Shown one piece after another: positions 1 to 7,773 of a stretch of DNA of 64,000 nt. The notes under the pieces are model-generated. The model saw only the letters and a list, made by a program, of their open reading frames with translations, made no database searches and was not told the DNA's origin. Positions within the stretch are counted from its first letter, which is position 1; each line of letters starts with the position of its first letter. Both the position numbers and the translations under genes were made by a program. Source of the stretch: Qipengyuania sp. SS22 (GTDB taxonomy: Bacteria > Pseudomonadota > Alphaproteobacteria > Sphingomonadales > Sphingomonadaceae); contig NZ_CP107048.1 of NCBI RefSeq assembly GCF_025736935.1, positions 2,245,501-2,309,500 of the forward strand, in the 5' to 3' direction.

Positions 1-2
1 TT

Positions 3-1343
3 CGCCTGCTTGTTCCGCCAGCGCCGGTCGATGATGATGACCCAATCTTTAGCGGAAAAGCGCAGACCAGCACGCTAAAAAAAGTAATCGCTGATCTGGA
101 GATGCTTGATGGCATCGGACCGATATCGGGCGAATTTTTTGTTTACGATCTTACACCGAAGATCGCGAGTATGATGGGAGAGACAAAGCTCATTAAAGAT
201 TTTCTGGATGAGAATGGCGGCATCAGAATTTATCGCGATGGAATAAGAGTATACGACTATGGTGAGCGGAACAACGACTGGCTCGGGCTGGACCTGAAAA
301 GAGTCAACAACCCCACAAAAGGAATTAGCCGGAATATAGTTGCCGGGTACATCTCATTGAATCAAGAAGACAGCCCTGCACTGGTTGAAAAGTCTAACCG
401 TGAGGGTTTCATCGAGAATGCAGCATATAATCGCCTGCAACGAATTGTTCTTGGCGCCATTGAGCCGCTTCAGCGAGAAAGGGAAGTCGATCGCAAAGCA
501 ATACGTGAATTACTGGGTACGGTTCAGGATCCCGAGACAAAGAGTATTCTCGAGCCTGTTTCGAAGATAAAAGCAATTGCCAGTAGAAAAGGACTTTCAT
601 CCCAAGTTGATCCACTGCTGGACCGAATTGAACACGAATATGCTTCAATGAAAGAGCGGCTGCTTGTCACTGGCATTTCTGGCACCAGTCTGGCTGTCGT
701 TTTTCATGAAATCGAGCAGGGTATCCGATCTTTGTACCGGAATCTGGAAGCCGATCCTGCAATGACAGTCGTGGCAGAGCAGGTTCGGGAAATGATGCGG
801 CTCCTTGACGGTTTTTCCGATTTGTTGCGCAAAAAAGATCGCAAGATCGTCGAGTTGAATGCCCTCATAAAGCGGGCTCGCGATATCAATCATCTTCGGT
901 TCCGACATCATAAAGTGCGCCTGAACTGTCCGGCAGTCGAAGAAGATGCTCCCAGGGTTTCGGTATCATGCTCATTTGGTTTGACGCTTGGGGCAATCAC
1001 CAACATCATTGACAATGCCATCTTCTGGATGCGGACGCGCTGGCCTGATGATGACGAAGGCACCGGCCGCGCTATTTATATCAATATCGAAGACGATTTT
1101 GAAGGCGGACCTGCAATTGTTATTGCTGACACAGGCCCCGGTTTCCAAGACTCGCCCGTCGAGCTCGTGAGGCCCTTCTACTCGCGCCGCCCCGAAGGAA
1201 TGGGAATGGGCCTGTATTATGCCAACATGGTTATGGAGCTTAATGACGGGCAGTTAGTCTTTCCTCAATTGTCCGAAACCAATGTTCCGGATGAGTACGA
1301 CGGGGCGGTTGTGGCACTAAGATTCCCGCAGCAGGGACGCTAA
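3..1343 (+). CDS. MutL/MORC-like S5 region fused to a histidine-kinase-like ATPase (5' truncated by window)
   Basis: The frame is open from the first complete codon at 3, so the gene begins outside the window; an internal ATG is at 102. Numbering from that ATG, residues about 39-110 (GGIRIYRDGIRV, DWLGLD, SNREGFIEN) resemble the S5-like half of MutL/MORC-type GHKL ATPases found in restriction islands. A charged helical linker follows. Residues 190-215 hold an H-box-like segment, AVVFHEIEQGI, with His202. Residues 295-385 are a complete HATPase_c domain: N box (NIIDNA), G1 (DTGPG) and G2 (GMGMGL). The protein therefore looks like an N-terminal GHKL ATPase (mostly outside) plus a C-terminal histidine-kinase-like unit. 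It ends 2 nt before the receiver-like gene, so the two are probably cotranscribed. A role in defence signalling is inference from location; the ATP-binding domain is clear. Confidence 0.8.
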   Translation, partial: RLLVPPAPVDDDDPIFSGKAQTSTLKKVIADLEMLDGIGPISGEFFVYDLTPKIASMMGETKLIKDFLDENGGIRIYRDGIRVYDYGERNNDWLGLDLKRVNNPTKGISRNIVAGYISLNQEDSPALVEKSNREGFIENAAYNRLQRIVLGAIEPLQREREVDRKAIRELLGTVQDPETKSILEPVSKIKAIASRKGLSSQVDPLLDRIEHEYASMKERLLVTGISGTSLAVVFHEIEQGIRSLYRNLEADPAMTVVAEQVREMMRLLDGFSDLLRKKDRKIVELNALIKRARDINHLRFRHHKVRLNCPAVEEDAPRVSVSCSFGLTLGAITNIIDNAIFWMRTRWPDDDEGTGRAIYINIEDDFEGGPAIVIADTGPGFQDSPVELVRPFYSRRPEGMGMGLYYANMVMELNDGQLVFPQLSETNVPDEYDGAVVALRFPQQGR

Positions 1344-1345
1344 AG

Positions 1346-2731
1346 ATGTTTATTCATTCACGGTTTGTTATCGTTGATGACAAGGAGACGCATCTAGACG
1401 GGATCAAAAAGTCGCTCGATTTTCTGCGTCTGGACTGCCACTCGAAGCTGTATTCTGATGAGACTGTGGCTGACTGGCAAAAACTGCCCGGTATGCGCAT
1501 ACTGTTTCTCGACCAGAACCTCATAACCGGGGCTACATTCGGCGGCGAAACAAAAGTAGCTTTTGCGGCCCTCGCTGACGTGGTCTTCAAACTTGTTTGT
1601 CCCGAGAGCGGTCCTTATGGCCTGATACTATGGGCCGAGCAACCCGATCTCGAGGCGCTGAAAGACAGCTTTTTCGAGAGGTTCACAGGGGAAGATGCCC
1701 AGCTTCTCCCGGTATTTTTCACCTCTCTGAGGAAGGGAGATTATATCAACACCAATACCGGTGAAATTGTAGATGCTCAGAAACTACAAGTCGATATTCA
1801 AGACAGGATATCGCAAAGTCCGCAGCTTAACGCGCTGCTCTCTTGGGAAGCAGACGTTTCCGCCGCGATGGATGCGGTACTGCGGTCCGTTGTTAATCTG
1901 ATTCCGGACGATGACAGGGCTTCTGACAACTTTGGCCCTGAACTCGGAAAAGTCTTTTACCGATTATCTCAAGCAGGCGCAGGAATCGAGCGTGCGACAG
2001 AATCGCCAAGGGAGGCAATCAACCGTGTTCTTGTCCCAATTCTGGCAGACAGAATAATTGAACACGATCCGAGTAGCGGGAACAATTTCGACTGGCAAAC
2101 TGCATTGGTAGATCCAACTGAATCTCCATCAGTCCCGGCGCAGGCTTCGGTCAACAGCGCCATTCACCTGTCTTTTGCCCGTTCAGAAGGCAGCGCGCCG
2201 ATCAAAGCGACCGACCTTGGTGCTGTCGTTCAGATTCCTGACAATGACGTATCGGGTTTTCTCGCTGGTCAGTTTGGATTGACGGAAGCAGAGTTCTTGG
2301 CCGAAATCTTCAAAGTGAATGAGGAAGAGTGGAAAGATTGCCGGGCCAGAATGGTGCAGATCGGAGCTCCTTGCGATTTTGCACAACCCAAGCCGGGGCC
2401 ACTGTTGTATCTTTTTGCGGTGGAATGGCCGTTTGCCAATAGCGACGGGTGCAAAAATCAAGGAGCGGACCCGAAGCGCAATCTAAGTGTGGATACGAAA
2501 CGCAAACCCAAGGATCTAGAATGGCAATCTCCCATCTTGCAATTTGAAGATGGGTTGAATGCAGGTCGAATATCGATTTTCAAAAACCTAGCGATAAGCA
2601 TTACGCGGAAAGATGCTGAAGAGAGCTTGACGCCGCTATACCGGTTCAGAGACGAAATTATCTCGCAAATCACTCATTCGTACTCCAGGCATATTTCCCG
2701 CACTGGAATTGTGACTCTTCCGGAAAGATGA
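1346..2731 (+). CDS. Receiver-domain-like protein with an unrecognised C-terminal region, partner of the kinase-like protein
   Basis: 461 residues. The first ~120 residues look like a response-regulator receiver: strand 1 FVIVDD carries the acidic pair D11-D12, and strand 3 (MRILFLDQN) ends at D56, the expected phospho-acceptor position. The rest of the receiver is divergent, and a conserved Lys is not obvious. Residues ~120-461 match no output domain that I recognise; there is no HTH, GGDEF or nuclease signature. A segment near residues 330-350 reads IGAPCDFAQPKPGPLLY. The gene starts 2 nt after the upstream stop codon, suggesting translational coupling, and it ends 12 nt from the convergent restriction endonuclease gene. 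Base composition is AT-rich like its partner. The receiver assignment is reasonably supported; the effector function is unknown. Confidence 0.7.
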   Translation: MFIHSRFVIVDDKETHLDGIKKSLDFLRLDCHSKLYSDETVADWQKLPGMRILFLDQNLITGATFGGETKVAFAALADVVFKLVCPESGPYGLILWAEQPDLEALKDSFFERFTGEDAQLLPVFFTSLRKGDYINTNTGEIVDAQKLQVDIQDRISQSPQLNALLSWEADVSAAMDAVLRSVVNLIPDDDRASDNFGPELGKVFYRLSQAGAGIERATESPREAINRVLVPILADRIIEHDPSSGNNFDWQTALVDPTESPSVPAQASVNSAIHLSFARSEGSAPIKATDLGAVVQIPDNDVSGFLAGQFGLTEAEFLAEIFKVNEEEWKDCRARMVQIGAPCDFAQPKPGPLLYLFAVEWPFANSDGCKNQGADPKRNLSVDTKRKPKDLEWQSPILQFEDGLNAGRISIFKNLAISITRKDAEESLTPLYRFRDEIISQITHSYSRHISRTGIVTLPER

Positions 2732-2743
2732 GTCAGCGCAGCG

Positions 2744-3958
2744 TCATTGCCGATCGTTTACCAGAGACAGAAACTCCGAAACATCCATCAACCATGTCTG
2801 CTGCGCCGACCTGAAACTCCCGTGAAGCTGGCGCGGCAGTACAAGCTGAAGCTGTTTCGCCTGCATTTCGGAGGTCTGGTTTTCGGAAATGCCCGGCTCC
2901 AGTGTCAGCAAATGTTTGTTCTCGATCCGCTCGGCCTCGGATAGCACCTGCCGCCAGCGGTCCTTCAAAGTTGATTTTGCGCCCAGCATAGTGAGCTTTG
3001 CCGCTGGAAAGGCAGGATCGTGATAATGCTCTTGTCCCGGAAACAGGAAGTCCGGCTTGTTGCGGTTCTCGGTCTCCGCTCCGCGCGCATACCGTATGCT
3101 GTTGGCGACAAATATTGCCTCCAGATGATGCTCCAATGACTGCCCCGCACGAGATTTGCGCCGGTTCTGGACGCTAAGGGAGAATGAAAGGAAACCGTCT
3201 ACATCCGCACCCTCCGGCGCATTGAAGCCGCTCGCAATCCGCTCTGCCACTATGCGCCGCTCCAGCCGTCTGAAAAGCTGCTCTTCCATGTCGAGCCAAT
3301 CCAGCAGCGCACCGTCCGGATCGTCTGCCGGGTCCACGTCTGTGACGGCCGACCGAGCGATCTCAGAGAAGTTCTTCGTTGTCGGAAACACCATGCCAAA
3401 TTGCTCGATCAGTTCGTCTAGTCGGTCCGCTTCCGGCTCTTCCGGCTCAATGCCCAGCTCGTCCAAAATATAGCGCGTCGCAAAATCTAGGTCGGGATTG
3501 CTGGTTCCAGCGATCTCCTGAACGGTGAACTCGAACTCTGGCTGGTCCTCCAGCCCGAACAGCCAAACAAGCTGATTTTGAATGGTGCTGTCTACCGGCG
3601 TAATAATGACCATGGCCGTTCCGTCGCGGCATAGCGCAATGAAAAGCACATCTCCCGCCTGCATCATCCCGGTAACCTCGTTGTCGGGATAATAGAGACG
3701 GTATTCGGTGCGGGTCGGGTGCTGCCGCCGTGCATCATACCAGGTCAGAATACTATCAGTTGTGACCGCCTCCTGTTCCCGACCAAGCCATATATAGCGA
3801 GCCGGAATGTTCTTCTGGTCGTCGTCTCCGAACAAGCGGCGCAGCGGGCCTGAACCATTGAACTCGTGCTGGTTTGAAGTCGTCGGGCTGGTCTCTACAG
3901 CGCTTAGGCGCTTGACCGCCACACCTGCAAAATAGTCCGATAGCTGGCCTCGCCGCAT
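2744..3958 (-). CDS. EcoRII-like type II restriction endonuclease
   Basis: 404 residues, the same length as EcoRII as I remember it. The N-terminal half (about 1-180) corresponds to the effector DNA-binding domain. The C-terminal half carries the EcoRII catalytic signature: SRAGQSLEHHLEAIF (269-283), PDFLFPG (302-308), Y312, and GAKSTLKDRWRQ (326-337) with K328 and K332. These positions lie at a constant offset of +4 from the EcoRII catalytic residues I recall (D299, Y308, K324, K328). EcoRII cuts CCWGG and needs two sites; specificity here is inferred only. The start ATG abuts the vsr stop codon (TAAATG), making it the last gene of a methylase-vsr-endonuclease operon. Placement last would let methylation precede cleavage. 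Confidence 0.93.
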   Translation of the reverse strand: MRRGQLSDYFAGVAVKRLSAVETSPTTSNQHEFNGSGPLRRLFGDDDQKNIPARYIWLGREQEAVTTDSILTWYDARRQHPTRTEYRLYYPDNEVTGMMQAGDVLFIALCRDGTAMVIITPVDSTIQNQLVWLFGLEDQPEFEFTVQEIAGTSNPDLDFATRYILDELGIEPEEPEADRLDELIEQFGMVFPTTKNFSEIARSAVTDVDPADDPDGALLDWLDMEEQLFRRLERRIVAERIASGFNAPEGADVDGFLSFSLSVQNRRKSRAGQSLEHHLEAIFVANSIRYARGAETENRNKPDFLFPGQEHYHDPAFPAAKLTMLGAKSTLKDRWRQVLSEAERIENKHLLTLEPGISENQTSEMQAKQLQLVLPRQLHGSFRSAQQTWLMDVSEFLSLVNDRQ

Positions 3959-4411
3959 TTATTGCCCCCTGATTTCAAGCTGTGCAGCATCCGATTGCAG
4001 CCATCGTCCGCAAGTACCGATCACCTCGTCGTGCGACAATCGTGTTCGGCCTTTCAGCGCGCATTCCCAAATCTCGGCCTGCCTCCAGCCTGCTTCTGCC
4101 AGCGCAGAATGCGTCCGAGCGTCGTTTTGGCGGTTGCGGTCGATCTTCGCGCGCCAGAACTCTGGGCGTGTCGATGGCAATTTGAAAAGGTGACAGTCAT
4201 GGCCGTGCCAGAAACAGCCCTGCGCCATGATAACGGCTCTGTAGCGCGGAAAGACGATATCGGGTTTGCCGGGCATTGTTTTGTCATGCAAGCGGAACCG
4301 AAATCCGGCGGCATGGAGCCCCTGACGCAGGATCATTTCCGGTTTGGTGTTCTTCGATCGGATACCGGACATCATCCGGCTGCGGACCTCCGCTGCGACA
4401 ATATCAGCCAT
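3959..4411 (-). CDS. vsr: Very short patch repair endonuclease (Vsr)
   Basis: Nicks 5' of T in T:G mismatches left by deamination of 5-methylcytosine, protecting methylation sites. From the ATG at 4411 the protein has 150 residues, typical of Vsr, and begins [20 protein letters not shown], the family N-terminus; the open frame extends upstream to 4534, but that part lies inside the methyltransferase gene and is not family-like. D51 of KPDIVF sits at the E. coli catalytic Asp position, and the zinc/active-site segment CFWHGHDC follows at about 66-73. The start overlaps the methyltransferase stop by 8 nt and the stop abuts the endonuclease ATG. Vsr next to a C5 methylase and an EcoRII-like enzyme is a coherent set. 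Confidence 0.95.
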   Translation of the reverse strand: MADIVAAEVRSRMMSGIRSKNTKPEMILRQGLHAAGFRFRLHDKTMPGKPDIVFPRYRAVIMAQGCFWHGHDCHLFKLPSTRPEFWRAKIDRNRQNDARTHSALAEAGWRQAEIWECALKGRTRLSHDEVIGTCGRWLQSDAAQLEIRGQ

Positions 4412-5663
4412 ATGCAGCGGCGGGTTCCCGGTCGGGCCGTGACACTGCATGGGGCGCTTCGTCATTCTGGCCATAACTCTTCGCCACTGCGGCCGCGATG
4501 TACGGCTGCATGGCATTTGCCAGAGCTTCGACAACCGGAACGACTACGGCGTTGCCGAACTGGCGATAGGCTTGCGTGTCCGATACCTCGATCCGCCATT
4601 TTCGGTCCCCGCGCTCAAACCCCATCAGGCGGGCGCATTCGGTCGGCGTGAGCCGCCGGGGCCGGGGGCCGGGCTGGTCTATCAGGATTTCCGAACCGTC
4701 CTTATAATAGCGGGCGGACAGGGTCCGGGTCACATCGTCAGGACCAAACAAGCTGAATCCGAAACCGTTACCCTTCGCCTGATGCTTCGCTTTGTAGCCT
4801 TGCAGATATTCCCAGAGCCGCGGAGTGAGAGTATATTTCGGATCAACGTCCTCGTGCCGATCCAGAATGCTGCCAAGCTTCGGGCCGTCTTCGGCAGATG
4901 GCAGCTCCAGCGCGTCCAGATCGAAATCTGTATCATCGCGAAACCCGACGATGAAAACCCGTTCCCGCTTTTGTGGAACCCATGGCTCAGAACTGATGAC
5001 ACGCGCCTGCACCTTGTAGCCCAGCTCGTTCTCCAGCACGTTCATGATAGTGGCAAACGTGCGCCCCTTGTCGTGGCTGGCAAGATTCTTGACGTTTTCC
5101 AGCACGAAAGCTGCCGGGCGGTGGTGCGCAATTATCTGGGCAGTATCGAAAAATAGCGTTCCTTGTGTGTCGCACAGAAACCCGTGTGGCCGTCCGAGCG
5201 CATTCTTCTTTGACACACCGGCGATCGAAAAGGGCTGGCACGGAAAACCGGCAAGCAAAACATCATGTTCCGGAATGCTTTCCGGGTGCTCTGAGAACTC
5301 TCGTATGTCCCCGGCGATCCGGTGATTGTCGCGGAAATTAAGTGCATAGGTTTTCTGGGCGTTGGCGTCCCATTCGGATGTGAAAACGCAGTGGCCACCG
5401 ATCCCGTTAAATCCGATCCGCAGGCCACCGATCCCCGCGAACAGGTCAATAAACCGGAACGCAGTATTGTGGCTGGCCGGTTTCTTGTTCGCCGCCTCGC
5501 GCAATACCTTCTCTGCAAGACGGGGCAGTCTTACCGTTCCGTTTGCATACCGGTAGGCCGTGCGTTCCGACACCTCTAGCAGACTTCGCGCCTCTTCTTG
5601 GGTCAAGCCTGCCTGAGCGCATAGCTGAGTGAATCTTGTAGTCTTTGTAGCTGCTCTGCGCAT
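4404..5663 (-). CDS. DNA (cytosine-5)-methyltransferase with N-terminal HTH, EcoRII/Dcm type
   Basis: Transfers a methyl group from SAM to C5 of cytosine in the site recognised by the partner endonuclease. From the ATG at 5663 it has 419 residues; the frame continues to a TTG at 5684, but that codon lies inside the palindrome upstream and is unlikely to be used. Residues 11-42 ([20 protein letters not shown]) form a helix-turn-helix like the autoregulatory N-termini of M.EcoRII and M.SsoII. Motif I is [10 protein letters not shown] (71-80); the catalytic Pro-Cys is at GFPCQPFS (C142), then ENV (motif VI), and motif VIII QKRERVF. The C-terminus has motif X (YRQFGNAVV). It is the first gene of the operon with vsr and the endonuclease, overlapping vsr by 8 nt. 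Confidence 0.95.
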   Translation of the reverse strand: MRRAATKTTRFTQLCAQAGLTQEEARSLLEVSERTAYRYANGTVRLPRLAEKVLREAANKKPASHNTAFRFIDLFAGIGGLRIGFNGIGGHCVFTSEWDANAQKTYALNFRDNHRIAGDIREFSEHPESIPEHDVLLAGFPCQPFSIAGVSKKNALGRPHGFLCDTQGTLFFDTAQIIAHHRPAAFVLENVKNLASHDKGRTFATIMNVLENELGYKVQARVISSEPWVPQKRERVFIVGFRDDTDFDLDALELPSAEDGPKLGSILDRHEDVDPKYTLTPRLWEYLQGYKAKHQAKGNGFGFSLFGPDDVTRTLSARYYKDGSEILIDQPGPRPRRLTPTECARLMGFERGDRKWRIEVSDTQAYRQFGNAVVVPVVEALANAMQPYIAAAVAKSYGQNDEAPHAVSRPDREPAAAYG

Positions 5664-5677
5664 CGAAACCCCGCTCT

Positions 5678-5694
5678 GTGTCAATTTTTGACAC
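5678..5694 (-). promoter_or_regulatory. Perfect inverted repeat upstream of the methyltransferase, probable operator
   Basis: On the gene strand the site reads GTGTCAAAAATTGACAC: two 7-nt arms around a 3-nt centre, ending 14 nt before the methyltransferase ATG. Position and symmetry fit an operator for the methyltransferase's own N-terminal HTH, as established for M.SsoII and reported for related enzymes. Binding would block translation-proximal transcription and limit methylase expression. The match in layout is seen in the sequence; the binding partner is inferred. Confidence 0.65.
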
Positions 5695-6235
5695 CGTGGC
5701 AGAATTATTCCCTGCTTGCAACAATGTTCTTAGTTTGTTCCTTCGTGTTGCTTGTTCGCACCGGCGCCAGGCGGCAGATCATGGTTGGGAAGCCGCCGTC
5801 GCGGCCGATAACTTGGACACACGGCAGCTTATGGGCCAGCTCCGCGAACTGCCGAACAAACCGATAATGGGGCGTAAATCGGTCATTTGCTGCGCTCAAT
5901 CGCCGCGCGGCTCTTGCAGCACAGGGTTTTTCCAGAATGGTTGATCCGAGGTGTCTACAAACAGAGAGGAAAGCGCGCGCAAGTCGAATCTGGCGAGCAC
6001 ACCGTACCCCGCGAATTCGGGATGTAAGGGTATGTTTTGTAATTGAAATAGCGTTTCGGGCGGAATCAACCCGTCCACGAGTAGAGCGGGTTTGCGCCGA
6101 ACCGCAGACAACTCACTTTGCGATAACTAACTACAATAAAGAGATATTTTCACGCGCTGCGGCGGGTCGCAGAAGAGTTGCGAATTTTTGCGCAAACCGT
6201 CGGCGGTTCGCTGCCTTGATAGGCACAAATTTCGC
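5695..6235. other. 541-nt non-coding or decayed stretch between the methyltransferase and the integrase
   Basis: I see no convincing gene. Two short open frames on the minus strand (5896-6111 and 5705-5899, joined by a 4-nt overlap) both need TTG starts and resemble no family I know; they may be remnants of a decayed gene. The promoter of the restriction-modification operon should lie at the low-coordinate end of this stretch. Confidence 0.5.
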
Positions 6236-7411
6236 TCACAGAGCCAAATCCCCAAGTGCTTTCACCGCTGCATCGCTGGCAAGGTGGCCGTAGTGTCGCT
6301 CGATCATTTCGGCGCTCGTACCGGAAATCTGCGCGATCGTGAGAAGCGGAAGGCCTGCGCTCACAAGGTCAGTGATGGTGCTGTGGCGCAAGGTGTAAGC
6401 GGTGGCATTGGCTGGCAGTTCGGCAGCAGTTACGGCGGTTGCAATGGGCCGTTTCCAGCTATCCTTATCCCATGCCTTGCCGTTAGCGCGCATGAAGAGT
6501 GGAGCGCCTGGCAGCTTGTTCTTGGCCTGCTTGGCGAGCAGTTGCGCTGCCTCTTGCGGCAACTGAATGCGGCGCGGTTTCCCGGTCTTATCCTTGCCGA
6601 TGGTGAGTTCCGCCGTGCGCTTGTCGAAGTCGCCAGCCATGAGTGCCGCCATAGCGCCGGGACGAAGCGGCAAGAGGCACAGGGCGCGGACGAACGGCGC
6701 TGCCTCTGCATCGGTGCTTTCGATCAGCTTCTTGCGCTGCGTGCGGTCCAGATAGAGCGTGCGGCGTCCGTTGGCATTGGGAATGGATTTCAGGGCTTCC
6801 TGCCAAGCCGCCTCGCTGTTCGGTGCGCCGGGAGACAGGACTTTGCTCAAGGCTGCTCGCAGCACGGCCATGTCGCGATTGACGGTCGATGGTGCCCGCT
6901 CGCGTTCGACCGGATTGCCCTTCTTCCGTCGGCTCACCAGTGCAGGTTGTGCTTCCAGCCGCTCGCGCCATTCCTTGACGTGGCGGCGGCGTAGCTTGTC
7001 CAGCTTCACCTTGGCGATTGCATCCTCATAAACGTACCGCTTGAAGCGCTGTTCGGCTTCTGGTCGGTCCTTGGCATACTCGCGGCAGGCATCGGCCACC
7101 GTCTCGATCTTGGCGCGGATTTCGCCGCCCGATTCCACAAGCTCGGCCAGCTTCTCGGCTTCCTTCTTGGCCGCTGCGAACATCTCGTTTCCGGGGAGCG
7201 TGCCGAAATCGCCCAGCGACTTCACCTGATAGCGGCTGGCATCTTCGTCATAGACGCGGGCAATCCATGTGCCCTTGCCCCCGCGTTTGGAAGGCCGGAA
7301 GCCAAGAAAGCACCCGGCGCGCAGCCGTTGCCAGTGCGGCTCGCGCTGCACTTTCAACCGCCCCCGGTTGCCGACTTTGCTCAGGTCCAATGCCACTGCC
7401 AATTCCCTCAT
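6236..7411 (-). CDS. Tyrosine-type site-specific integrase
   Basis: 391 residues, typical of island and phage integrases. An N-terminal arm-binding region (about 1-95, with an Arm-DNA-binding-like KRGGKGTWIARVYD) is followed by a core-binding domain (about 100-190) and a catalytic domain. Catalytic residues visible: R250 in LLPLRPGAM, K278 in KTGKPRR, R342 in AYTLRHS, and the nucleophile Y374 in ERHYGHL. The first His of the HxxR box is Tyr339, a substitution seen in many integrases of this kind. The gene sits 121 nt from the tRNA-Arg remnant at 7533-7582 and reads away from it. It would catalyse integration into and excision from the 3' end of tRNA-Arg(CCG). It appears intact. Confidence 0.95.
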   Translation of the reverse strand: MRELAVALDLSKVGNRGRLKVQREPHWQRLRAGCFLGFRPSKRGGKGTWIARVYDEDASRYQVKSLGDFGTLPGNEMFAAAKKEAEKLAELVESGGEIRAKIETVADACREYAKDRPEAEQRFKRYVYEDAIAKVKLDKLRRRHVKEWRERLEAQPALVSRRKKGNPVERERAPSTVNRDMAVLRAALSKVLSPGAPNSEAAWQEALKSIPNANGRRTLYLDRTQRKKLIESTDAEAAPFVRALCLLPLRPGAMAALMAGDFDKRTAELTIGKDKTGKPRRIQLPQEAAQLLAKQAKNKLPGAPLFMRANGKAWDKDSWKRPIATAVTAAELPANATAYTLRHSTITDLVSAGLPLLTIAQISGTSAEMIERHYGHLASDAAVKALGDLAL

Positions 7412-7532
7412 TCCGTTTCGTATGGAATGCGTATGGAATACATGCAGGGATTACCGGAAACAAGCAGAGATAGGAAATTCTCCTATTTCAGAGCTTTAAG
7501 GGTTTCAGCTTGCCCCGCATTGTGCATGAACT

Positions 7533-7582
7533 CTGCCCTCCGAAGGCAGAGGCCACAGGTTCGAATCCTGTCGGGTGCACCA
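7533..7582 (+). repeat. attR: 3' portion of tRNA-Arg(CCG), 5' half missing
   Basis: The stretch reads as the anticodon arm (CTGCC, loop CTCCGAA, GGCAG; anticodon CCG at 7540-7542), variable region, T arm (ACAGG, TTCGAAT, CCTGT) and the 3' acceptor strand CGGGTGC with discriminator A and encoded CCA (7580-7582). The upstream sequence has no GCACCCG acceptor strand and no D arm, so this is not a working tRNA. It is the copy of the tRNA 3' end created by integration of the island whose integrase lies just to the left. The intact gene is expected at the other island end. Confidence 0.88.
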
Positions 7583-7773
7583 TCTCTCTCCGCTTCGATG
7601 GGGCGAGCAGCAGCCCGTATTTCAGCATTCCGGCCGGTTCAGCGCAGCGCCAGAATAGCCGGGGCAAGTGTACCCTTTGCGCACGCGCGGCCAAGAATCG
7701 GGTGCGCCACTATTACAATTTGGCGAAAATGTCCTAGGTAGGCGATGCAGGGCGCGATTAAGGCACAAGGTTG

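Larger units (their letters stand above)
1..7582. mobile_element. Right part of an integrative genomic island in a tRNA-Arg gene (left end outside window)
   Basis: The segment joins a two-gene kinase/receiver-like module, an EcoRII-like restriction-modification operon and a tyrosine integrase, and stops exactly at a lone 3' portion of tRNA-Arg(CCG). The left part (about 1-2730) is visibly AT-richer than the core genes that start after 7770, which fits horizontal acquisition. Since the tRNA remnant is on the plus strand and lacks its 5' half, the intact tRNA-Arg and the other att copy should lie to the left, outside the window. The island boundary on the right is well supported; the left extent is unknown. 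No transposase, phage structural or conjugation gene is visible in this part. Confidence 0.75.

Noticed and set aside
4412..4534. N-terminal extension of Vsr
   Set aside because: Lies entirely inside the methyltransferase coding region and lacks family similarity; the ATG at 4411 gives the standard length and places D51 correctly.
7511..7582. Complete tRNA-Arg gene
   Set aside because: No GCACCCG 5' acceptor strand and no D arm precede the anticodon arm, so only the 3' part is present.
1..7582. Prophage
   Set aside because: Only an integrase is phage-like; no capsid, tail, lysis or replication genes are seen.
7488..7694. Minus-strand frame beginning near a segment that reads HPTGFEPVAS
   Set aside because: This is the well-known false translation of the antisense strand of a tRNA T arm and anticodon arm; it only confirms the tRNA-Arg remnant.
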